Shown piece after piece: positions 10,401 through 18,400 of a DNA stretch of 25,208 nucleotides (its first letter is position 1; each line of letters begins with the position of its first letter). The notes beneath the pieces were generated by a model. It saw only the letters and a list, made by a program, of their open reading frames with translations, was not told where the DNA came from and made no database searches. The stretch spans positions 1-25,208 of the IMG/VR virus record IMGVR_UViG_3300025128_000305; one strand, 5' to 3'. The translations under genes and the position numbers were made by a program. This DNA is from a virus.

Positions 10401-11573
10401 GAGAAGTTGGATCACACATCTTATCGGGGAGGGCATCTGCGGCAAAAGAATGGCACTGTAGCCCTCTACCCAAAGAAAAACAAACTCAAGGGATTCAGCA
10501 AAATGGTTTTTGAAGAAAAGCTTCTTTACGATACGGGTGTAACCGGTACGCATAAATGGTTTCTTTATGGGGGTTATTTGTCTCTTTATTTTGACGATAA
10601 AGTTGGTTTCGATCCTGAACAGTACACAGTCGACGTTGAATTTTCCCAAACAGATTTGGCTTCTGCCTATCTAGCAGCCAACACTTATAAAACCGTAAAA
10701 ATAAGCGACAGTCGAGATCCCTTGGCTGAAGAGAACCAATTAAACCCTAACACCAGAGATTTCGTAGCAAGTAGCACCAATCTTCCCTTGTGTCATCTTT
10801 ACGAAAAAGGCCGAGGATATGTAAAGTTTTATCTCGAGCCTTTTATGTTAAAATCGTATGGCACTGAAATCATTGAGAGAATGCAATCGGGACAGTGCCT
10901 GTGGGTTGTCCAAGCGTGGTTCGTAGGAAATAGTGATTTTGCAGAGTACCCAAACCCCAGAATGAATAATGAGAATCCCAGACAACTAGTATACGAAAGG
11001 GAAAACACGTTGAAGTATGGAACTCAACTCTATAGACAACGAACAATACGCCTCAACGACTTTTATCCCTACGAGGCAAGTCCCAATAAATGGTATAATC
11101 CGGTAACGGCGAACTTCGAAGAGACAGTAACCTATACCAACTTCTTGACCGGTGCTGACAAAGTAACCAAATCAGCTAATATTCAGATTCGTTCTTACAT
11201 ATGGGATACAGGAAAGAAAAGATGGCACACCTTAGAAGATGGGAGCACAATTGAGAGTAACGTTCTAGTGTGGGGTAAGCCATATGGAACCACAATAACT
11301 TGGAGTGGGGGCTTAGTAAACGGAAAAGGGGAAATAAGCGGAACCTCAACACAGACCCTCAAACTTCCCTCTGTCGCTGGAAACGAAGCAATGGAAGCAT
11401 TAAGCGCCGGACAAAAAGCCGTGGCAGTAGGTAACTATATAAACGATGTGGAGGGAATAACAGATACTGATACCAAGACAAACAAACAAGCGTTCCTAGG
11501 AAACATAATCAAACTACGCGGAGGCATCCTTTTAAGCGACAAGCACGGCGGCAAAGTAAATTCGGGGGAGTAA
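4494..11573 (+). CDS. giant lambda gpJ-like central tail tip / host-specificity protein with internal LamG domain
   Basis: This is a 2359-residue protein, about twice lambda gpJ (1132). The N terminus has the family entry (SSAEVVDLLCEGVMEGLVSG, then LRSVYWNDLPVVDQNGYYNY). The core motif is at about residues 749-815 (WTDNPAWCFYDLLTNPRYGLG, then a WALYEIAQYCD helix), followed by RFTMNHIITSREEAYQAVNNLA. Residues to about 962 complete the conserved hub, ending in the MRPGDVVQIYD barrel strand. A concanavalin-like LamG domain is spliced in at about residues 455-665 (HFDGANGD, SSWGIECWVRP, TWHHIAAVRNGNDFKVYIDG, YMDEFRI). The C-terminal 1400 residues are beta-rich, unlike anything I can name, and probably form the fibre that contacts the receptor. 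Nothing suggests truncation. Upstream gap is 1 nt; a GGAGG-like box is not evident, so translational coupling to the gpI-like gene is likely. Confidence 0.92.
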   Translation: MGLFGGGDEMEARPVITDQGGVTSNGNLQVVDSSAEVVDLLCEGVMEGLVSGSYAYNGTQGDTGFYETGFTPYITTGTSGTLSTELGFLRSVYWNDLPVVDQNGYYNYSSINVEYHKGDPEGKLPELRSDLPANETLDLTVERPIGERLYGLSTQGGSYTSNLQGLADSAAVDTVAKTYTILNKECTTVEVRIKVTQLFEQIRNEDAPRDQKKGRKPAPVGYGDIKARSIEYYIYWQPMFDDRFNLVSSTSTPAADTTPQKWHGPRREKITGNVEQVYIRNSKIHLNRSGIYATGPNATITDYTIIPGFVGWRIKIIRITPESLTAYLKNQSYVDSLVEIYGTKLRYPYSSMVYSKFDAEFFNRIPSRSYDTRLIKVKVPNNYDPIKKTYGISDAIDVGAVDRRGNPVVWPQNVKVKSRLKTGQVVTFEGGAKLYLTGDTPDITYPATFYQEVNTHSLLHFDGANGDQSTVDSSTYPIQITLNADAELSTTQKKFGTSSLYLGGIGDNATLGANDGSSFAWSNSSWGIECWVRPASGSFSAVQMIFDSSGVIYLQINTDGKVVLRNKKASDSSEFATITTTQALTVDTWHHIAAVRNGNDFKVYIDGTSYGNATASDTIKTATAASTIGEYEGGSSQYFKGYMDEFRITIGEAPYTANFTPATTAFPNPYKITNYGALTSGAAYKFGIGQGVHAGTPNHADPVFAETGATTEGYSGTTEVDNFWDGGFKQVSVWPEGAAVATDTDPLIIKEWTDNPAWCFYDLLTNPRYGLGEYINEPQVDKWALYEIAQYCDVLVPDGYGSIEPRFTMNHIITSREEAYQAVNNLASVFRGIAYYANGLIFAVQDSFKKPLYQFNNTNVVEGNFAYSSSSKKARHSVAIVRYIDKHNLFVPAVEYVENEESIKRYGIRQIETSALGVTSRGQARRLGQWVLASEAEETESVTFTVGQDGAYMRPGDVVQIYDQYRTPLKLGGRTNSVIGTGVAPSSIDWSNPPEDQNGSITGNSVIIDNVVEFTTNQVYKFSLLTPTYNYESSDVSDLDSNSITEIRRSQLQTLYFEGSHALSVTGYYKSDYEEGGSGIATQIYFHTGLIVEGGEPIGTGNQLDFDNYVITGYTNNYVQGPDAPIIMSYSGGCFSGENLVWSVEPNNPSAPEFISGNLSNYRIINVAENDEDTTYNISALAYASGKYDKVENRLKFDNPIQSQPPIWPYYEKDNNYYAWDAVKIEKAGPHTQQTNPASLPLTSNEKDKFNTLEVTIPQAGLKTKTPKLMSEGGRYSYEIDESESSLVVNAMSYGVFIYEQLALDDVGTHPPFGDINLKSELFTAERGSTLLWPVSDDQWGNYKNREFITINGNPGQKIANGGNAIPSDGNLSAFFAEEFLNKDTNYWVAVFAFNNQTRSAKALIGLIPASNSNIASDQDTTIGRNQIQKDSAFSFIDGINVTSLTSADLIGDTQIAGLNQLSSTQPSFSWDAASEYTLADDYNQLMDIPSYHDYRITIRKHDSNLSPNTPSNEIYVEITGYKPTEGSFVFLRDYNSPHVVEDLPSEVTAGRATLTNKNGHNWYTVEESGIIFRGDKNSFPLREFDIVVEAHDPAGLTSAGNNVGDNTILGQKDTYTDGAEGYQKMSCNIGIPSGIVFAQGDSSSEVDALDDYFFLTPSQAYTRKYPYVAKAALYNNGTLNLSIEPSTDKAGNRILNETQLSNSFPDVRGVVYYYSTGDNTLIDERVQTDQGLGEVIFNPKNKAPKFTFYPDNIPTSQILGYQGEVNYMTAADEFKQWRESNPNAPGVAHFSYTESKNSNAAFQSYRNFYVFDNSTDAANITIPFPDIGEPSVQNIQLTIALFDSLTYFEHFNSDGTPKTTTINNSAYADPNTDYPYPAWNGNELIPTLFTERNMNFSTLPQKIYSKGDTGTAVEWRDKDFGPSAEGSQIFLKERSLQTQGQDALAYRAWFDITLDPGERKLIMDFDKDEKLDHTSYRGGHLRQKNGTVALYPKKNKLKGFSKMVFEEKLLYDTGVTGTHKWFLYGGYLSLYFDDKVGFDPEQYTVDVEFSQTDLASAYLAANTYKTVKISDSRDPLAEENQLNPNTRDFVASSTNLPLCHLYEKGRGYVKFYLEPFMLKSYGTEIIERMQSGQCLWVVQAWFVGNSDFAEYPNPRMNNENPRQLVYERENTLKYGTQLYRQRTIRLNDFYPYEASPNKWYNPVTANFEETVTYTNFLTGADKVTKSANIQIRSYIWDTGKKRWHTLEDGSTIESNVLVWGKPYGTTITWSGGLVNGKGEISGTSTQTLKLPSVAGNEAMEALSAGQKAVAVGNYINDVEGITDTDTKTNKQAFLGNIIKLRGGILLSDKHGGKVNSGE
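5860..6485 (+). other. LamG / concanavalin-A-like domain inserted in the gpJ-like protein
   Basis: The segment encodes about residues 455-665 of the gpJ-like protein. It shows the order of LamG-type lectin domains: a HFDGANGD opening, a WSNSSWGIECWVRP strand, a VDTWHHIAAVRNGNDFKVYIDG core and a closing YFKGYMDEFRI strand followed by a TANFTPATTAF tail. Lambda gpJ lacks such an insert. Domain limits are approximate. A role in binding glycans on the host surface is inferred. Confidence 0.75.
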
Positions 11574-11611
11574 AATTTGAATAACAAGACTCTAAAGTCT
11601 ATAATTAATCA

Positions 11612-12478
11612 ATGAAATCCCAATTTTTCAAGGGGACAATTAATGAAGGATCCAATGAACTCTACGCTTCCAGCGAATATAATGTGGAGGCCCGCAACGG
11701 AACCTTTGTAAAGATCGGAAAAAACGAAATATTTTACCAGATAGAAACATCAAAGAAACTTAATTTAAAAAAAAGGTTTCGGTCTTGCGTTGATCACCTT
11801 ACCATAAAAGGAGATTATAGCTCCAAAATTTCCCCGGGCGACAATGCGAAACTGTACTTCAGCGAAAGTGAAGCGGTTTCTGTAACCAAGATAGTTGACG
11901 GAGGGAAAAAACACCAATTTGATGATACCTTTCACGTGAAAGGAGGCTTCCTCTCCAATACTTCGGATAACTTAAACGGTCAACCAACCATTCTAAAAGT
12001 TACCAGTGTACGCAAAGACAAATCAGTTCAAGAATTTAAAATAGAAAACCCGGGTAGATACCTTACTCCTCCGGAAAATCCCGTCATAGCAAAAGATGAA
12101 GACGGAAACGTCATTCAAATAGAAATGGAGTTTGATCAAGCGGCGGAAACTTCTATTTTTGAGCGAGACTTTAAAAGCGTGCATTACAAGGACGGGAAAA
12201 CTTTCCTTCATCTAAATTACTCCTTTCCCGCTGAAATTAAAAGTGGGGAACTCATACTCTCAAAGAGTGTTATTTGTCTAAGCAAGGAATACGCGGCCTC
12301 CTCTGTTACCGGTGCCCCATGCCAGACATGTGAAGATTTTTCGCCCATTAATAAAATACCCCTAATGCCCCCAAGAACAATATCCGCTCACTCCATCTAT
12401 AATAAAGCAATGGAAACTATTGATCAAAGATTCCAAGAGATGGAGAAACGCCTAACCCGATTAGAGAATAGAAATTAA
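11612..12478 (+). CDS. protein of unknown function following the gpJ-like gene, C-terminal coiled coil
   Basis: I do not recognise this 288-residue protein. It is mostly beta-rich, with repeated short strands such as IEMEFDQAAETSIFERDF and FLHLNYSFPAEIKSG. A Cys-x2-Cys pair occurs near the C terminus (GAPCQTCEDF), followed by a proline stretch (IPLMPPRT) and a final heptad-like helix (METIDQRFQEMEKRLTRLEN) that could trimerise or dimerise. It is the last gene of the plus-strand tip operon, 38 nt after the gpJ-like stop, which suggests a fibre-associated or tip-decorating protein. No clear ribosome binding site precedes ATG 11612; a weak 5-bp inverted repeat (AGACT/AGTCT) lies in the gap. Its stop codon overlaps that of the convergent tape measure gene by 4 bases. 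It is probably a genuine gene given length and amino acid composition. Confidence 0.7.
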   Translation: MKSQFFKGTINEGSNELYASSEYNVEARNGTFVKIGKNEIFYQIETSKKLNLKKRFRSCVDHLTIKGDYSSKISPGDNAKLYFSESEAVSVTKIVDGGKKHQFDDTFHVKGGFLSNTSDNLNGQPTILKVTSVRKDKSVQEFKIENPGRYLTPPENPVIAKDEDGNVIQIEMEFDQAAETSIFERDFKSVHYKDGKTFLHLNYSFPAEIKSGELILSKSVICLSKEYAASSVTGAPCQTCEDFSPINKIPLMPPRTISAHSIYNKAMETIDQRFQEMEKRLTRLENRN

Positions 12479-15400
12479 GGGGTATTGGGTTTTCCCTGAA
12501 GGAGACCCCCGGGTCGTTGCTGTTTCATTATTTCTTGCAGAACAACTGTTTGAAGAGCCACTCCAAGCTCCTTATTCTTTTGAGCGTCGGCTGCTGCATT
12601 CTCAGAACTTGTATTATCTGTAGATGTTTCCGGCGAGGTACTAACGTCAGCGTTGCCACGCCTATCTATGTTGACGTTAACACTAACATTATTATTTACC
12701 GAACCAACTCCTCCGCCTACGACGCCTCCCACAGGACCTCCCCCGGCCATACCGGGCATCTTGCCTCGATTTAATTCGCCCATGAAACCCAACCCGTGTT
12801 GACGAACGGTGCCAGCGTTCATAATAAACTCACCGCCAGTTAATAGAGCGGGAGAACTTCCCATTGATCCACCCGTCGCAGCCAGCCTCGTGCCGGTGTT
12901 ATTTGCCCCCCCTATCACAGGTGGCCTCGTAATATCATAAATATCTCTTTGTGAGGGAAGGGGATTACTTAGGTTTGGGTTGGGGTCTGACTGCCATGTG
13001 TTCCAACCTTTCTTCGCTATACCAGCCGCTCCTGTCTTGCCCATTAAATAACTTCCTCCCATGAGCATGGCAGCATTCATATATGCCCCGATCAATCGTT
13101 GTCTTTTTTGTTTTTCGTGCGCCTTGATTACAGCTTTTCTACGGGCAGTTTCGGTGAAAAGATAATCAGAGTAAGAACCCATTTTTGTTTCTTTACCAAA
13201 CATCCGTGCTGTTTGAGGATCCTCCGAACCAAGTCTTCCAGCTAACGATAACGCGGAGCTTACCTCATATCTACCCTCTGTTGGGCGTGCTTTTTCACTA
13301 ATTAGCCTTCCCGTTTTGGGATCCCTTCTATAATAAACATAAGCTTTATTTAACGATACTTGAGCGGCGTTACTTCCACCCGCAAAAGAACTCCCCCCTC
13401 CGGCATCTGGATCAGGGCCACCAAAATAACCATGTTTACCCCTACCAAATCCGTAATTCTTTCCTCTCCAAGGTTTCTTTCTTCCGCCCTGACCACTTTG
13501 ATTCAAAAATCCAGAAGCAGCGCTTGCAGCAGCCGATACAGCAAACATACTTCCCATACTGGGCCCTCCAGATTGAAATCCGGGTAACCCTCCAGAATTT
13601 ATAGCGTTCAAAGTTCCATAACCAATTTTTTGCGCTGATGATTTCTTAATTACATATTCTCCTCCACTCATCATTGTGGGAACATCGTCCTTGTACCCTG
13701 AACCTCCCGTAACAACACCTCCACTTGCATACGTGCCACCGCCCCACCCCATTTTGCTAAACAGCATGTTGGTCATCATTTGGTTGGATACATCAGAAAT
13801 AGAATCAAGAATGCTTGAAGCCATGTTAGCCAAAGCTCCTTGAACAGTATCTGCCCCGCTTGCAATAGACTTAAATGCATCAGAAAAAGATGACTTCATG
13901 TTTTGGGCGACACTTCTTGTTCCCGCTTCCCAGTCTTCAAGCATATCTACTGGTTTGTAACCCATTTCGTTTACAAACCCCGCCTTAAAAGCTCTATTAA
14001 AATCACCCGGTTGAACACCTTCAGCCGCAACATCCCTTGCAAGTTTCGCTGAATAGGCTGAAGCATAACCTCTCGCACCAAGCTTCCCACCCCGCATACG
14101 TTCTTCAGCATCCCTTAATTGATGACCAGCCAATGACGCCTCAATCAGTCTTTGTTCTTGGGCTCTGGCTTTGTTGTATTCATACTGAAGAGCCAAGGAT
14201 TTTTTATCAGTTTCAAATTTTTTCTCCGCTATTTCGTTAGCTTTAGCCAAGTCATCAGCATTGGCTATTACTGCCCCATCTAGATCTTTGAATGCCTTAT
14301 CCAACATCTTAATGGTTTCGGGAAGGAACTTAAACGACGAAGCATCTTTTGGGTCAACCACTCCCTTGATCATCTTGTCACCGGTTAATCCCATTAACCT
14401 TTCTCGCAGCCTTGCAATCTCTGCTTCTGACCCTTCTTTTACCCCGGTAATTTTTCCATCTTTGCTTACTGTGAGGTTGGACTGAAGGGCTTGGAGATCC
14501 GCTAAAGCCTGCCGACCCGTTTCAGCGGTGAACCCCTGTCCTGCCGCAAATTTTACAAAGTCTTGTTTTTCTAAGCCGCCTGCGACCGCTTCCTCAAATT
14601 TTTTCCTAGCTATACGTTCCTTTTCTCCCCCAATTCCAAAGACCTTCCGATTTTCATCCAAAGCTCTTTGTCTAGCTGCCGGTATCGCTGCTGCCCGAGT
14701 CATGGTTGCGTTTTCGATAGCCACTGCCTGAGCGGTTTCGAAACCGGTCATTTTCTTGCGATGAGCCACTTCACGAGCAAGCTCTTTTGACGAAAGTCTA
14801 AGCTCATGCGCGAACTTTCTGAGGGCCTCCTGTCCCGCATTGGCTTCAATTAAAACCTTCTGGAAGTTATCAGCCTCTTCGTCTATCCCTTGTTGGGTGG
14901 CAATCAAACGCTTTAATACCTCATTGTACCTATCGCTATCAGCAAAAATATTAACCAAATGATCCCTTAAAGCATCGAAACCTTCCGACCCCAACGCCGA
15001 AAGACCTCTATTCTCCCCGACTAAATCACCTTGCACTAATTGGCGCGCTTCCGCACCTTGGAGCCCTAAGAGAGCACCCAACATATCCTCCATGCTAAAA
15101 TCTGAGATTCCTTGGGCAGTAATCCCCCTATTATATAACGCTTCGAAACCCGCTCTTTCACCTTCTTTGCCACTTAACCCTAAATTTGAGATAAGCCCCT
15201 TAATTAATTCGGGATCAGGTTTTTTGAAAGCGTCTTTTTCCGCTGTAAATTGAAGAGAGTTGATAAATTTCTTTCGTTGTTCCTCTCTAAATTCAAGTTG
15301 TCGGATGTCATTTCCCATATACGGACTCAACGCTCCCGTACTCATATATCTCGTTATCCCCTCACCTACTTGTTTATTTACAGCCTCGGATGTTGGGATT

Positions 15401-18400
15401 AATGAAGTCCGGTCTCCGGTCAATGAAGCTAATTTTTGTTTACTAGCTATGCGAGTATCCAGTTTAGTTTTAAGATTTTCTAGCTGTTTTACAGAGGTTG
15501 CCCCCTCTAAAGCTTTAAATTCCTCAGTCCCACCTATACCCAAAGACTTAAAGTCTTTTGCGCCTGAGTAAGTCGTTTTAGTTATGTCTACCACATTCCT
15601 AACGGATACTGCGTCGAGTTTATTCTTTAAAGCCTCTATGTTTTCAGAGGCTTTTTCAGAGGCTTTGGCCAAGCTTAATTGACTATCTGTTTCTGTATCT
15701 AGGGCGTCACCAGCTTCATCTGCAGCCCCCGTAAAAAGTTTAATTGCTTCTGTTACTATCCCCAAGGCTCCCCCTATTACAGCGCCGGGGACCCCTCCGC
15801 CAAACGCAGCGCCCATAGCAGCGGAAGAAGCTATATTCACTAAAGGGTTATCCATGGCACCCATTAACCCGAGAGCACCTATTCCAGCTCCGCCTTGTCC
15901 TACTCTCTTACCAAAGCCCTGAACCTTTTCAAACCTTGACCTGCCAAGATGTTTGATCCCAAATTTAGCAAGACCCAAACCAAAATTAGGAACAAATCCT
16001 GAAGCTGCTCCGTGCATCGTGGGATCTATACCACTTCTTTGAGATCTTCTAATTCCTTGACTTAAACCGGCGGGTTCGTGAATAGTATTATAAACTCCCA
16101 CACCTCCGGGATTTCCCGCAGACCTTAACGCAGGATTAGTTCCTACCCTTATCGCAGAAGCGGGCACCCCAGCCATCATTTCCCTTCCTACAGAATTGGA
16201 TAATGCCGAAGCAAAATTAGGAACATATCCTCGTGCTGCACCGGGAGTTCCATATCGGATTCGCTTATTCTTGAGCATACCTTCATAACCGGGACGCTCA
16301 CTTGACAATCTTCTCTGAAACGCAAACTTTTTAGTGGGGTCTCTCATTACTCCCCCCTCCTTTTCTAAATTGGACGTGTATGTTAAGTTGTTTCCTCGAG
16401 CGCCATTAGTTAATAATTCATTTATTAACTTATTCACCATCGAATCCACTGGAGATTCCCGATCAGAAATTTTCAAATCACCTTTTTCCCACGGAATACC
16501 TCCTCCCCCAAACAAGCTTTTTACATCTTTGTTAGGGTTAAACACATCCCAATCAGCTAAAGTATTTCCTTTGTTTTTCGGATCAGATGCAGACAGATGC
16601 ATTGAAGCTAAAACCCCCGTCTCGAAAGCGGCTCCCGCAGCCGAGTTTATTGCTCCCATTGCCCCCTTTATTCCAAAACCGGGGTGTCCCGGCTCAAGGG
16701 TTCCCGCTATAGCTGCTTTAAACGTGTCCTTGTCCCAATTAGTTCCCGGGGGTACGAGAGAAGCTGAAACATTGGCCGCAGCCCCAGCTGCAGCTGAGAG
16801 CATCATATCCTCTATATCGCCGGGGGGATTTTTTTTATTCTTTCTGGCCCATGAATTACTGTAACCAATCGACGGAAAAGTAGCTGTCCATTTCTTATTT
16901 TCTTTTCTTCCTACACCGGTAAAAGCTAAATTTTGATAACCCAACTTGGGTATCAACATTGCAAAAGCGTTCTTTTTAACTTGTATGTGACCTCCAGCGG
17001 TTCTGAAGTCGTTGAATAATTGCCTGTCTGCCCCTTTTGCCTGCTTAGATGCACCAATTGTCTGAAAATGACCTGCCGTCTTGGGCATCTGTTGCCCCTT
17101 ACCTATCCCAAATTTACTGCCCAAACCAAAAGCAAAATTAGGAACAAACCCACTTGCGGCATAAGGATCAAAACCATGAGCAGCACCAAAAGCGGCTTTG
17201 TATCCCGCTCCAGCAGGGCTTCCCTGAGGAGGCATGATAGCTGACTGAGACATTCCGGGAAAACGTTTAACCGTTTCGGCAGAATTATACATCATAGTTC
17301 CCGCACCCGGCTGTGACATAGTCCTAATACTTCCGGCCCTATATCCCCCAGCGGCCGCGGCCGCTCTTTCCGACCCGGCATCCGCGAAGTTAGGAACAAA
17401 ACCCTCGGCTCGTCCCCTTCCTCCCCCTCTTAAATATGTCCCACTACTCCCTACTCTAGCCCCTCTTCCATACAAAGCTCCCGCTATGGGCCTTGCGTAA
17501 GCCTGCATTTTAGCTCTTTCCGCTGTTTGAAGCTTGAGCGTATTAAGAACCCTTTGCTCTAGTGAAGCAACATCCAAAGTCCCTTTTGCTACCTGTTTTA
17601 ATAAAGCGGGCTCGGCAGCTATTGTAGCAACCACAGCCTCCTCAAGAGCTGCTCGTTGTTTAGTAGCGCTGTTTATCCCTACTACATCCATTAGGGCTTG
17701 TTTGGCGAACTTGCCCAGACTCATTGCCAGCTTGGCAAAAACGGCAGTAGCCATGATCAAACCCGGGCCCCCTATGAACTTGCCCATTCCTTTTACAATA
17801 TCTGATCCAAAACCCTCTCCAAATTTTTCAAACTTTCCACCTTCTCCAAAGGCATCTATTATACCGTTGACGGTTCCCAAAATATTTTCTATGGCTGGCC
17901 CGAAAAGACCACCTCCCAAAGTAGCTCCAGCTTGAGTCAAGTTGGCTAAAGTTCTGTTTACCAATGAGTCCAAGGTCTGATTTAACCTTTCGTTCTTGGT
18001 GTAAGCTTCATCAGTAGCGCTATTGGCTGCTCTTAACGCTCCGCTATAAGCGGAAGTCTCCTGCGACAAATCCGCTAACGCTGCTTTTAAAATATTAACC
18101 TGAAAAACACCCGCAACATTTTCTGAAATAGTGGCTTGCTGGGACCTTGTAAGTTTATCAAATTCTCCAGCTAAATTCTGCAATACTTTAATGCCCGAAA
18201 GCATATTGCCCTGCATGTCCCGGGTAGCTACCCCAATATTAGCGAGCTTTTGCTGAACCTCACTACGTTGTATACGCGTGAAAATTGTTTTAAAGGCGTT
18301 ACCAATTACAGCACCACCCCGAGCAGTTCTCTGTTGGACAGCCGTTGTGATAGCCATCAACTCATTCATGTTTACTCCAGCCGAAACCGCAGAAGCACCC

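Noticed and set aside
11587-11600. AGACT/AGTCT inverted repeat after the gpJ-like gene as a terminator
   Set aside because: The stem is only 5 bp and A/T-containing with no T run after it, so it is too weak to call.
12503-12514. GACCC/GGGTC palindrome near the operon convergence as a bidirectional terminator
   Set aside because: The stem is 5 bp with a 2-nt loop, which is too tight, there is no T run, and it lies inside the tape measure coding sequence.
16334-16864. Open frame of 176 codons on the plus strand inside the tape measure gene
   Set aside because: It is antisense to a well-supported gene, has low-complexity Ser/Pro/Ala composition, no ribosome binding site and no recognisable motif.
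17534-17935. Open frame of 133 codons on the plus strand inside the tape measure gene
   Set aside because: It is a mirror frame of Ala-rich tape measure codons, and the neighbouring antisense frames (18278-18625, 18680-19123) share the same Ser/Ala/Thr-biased composition.
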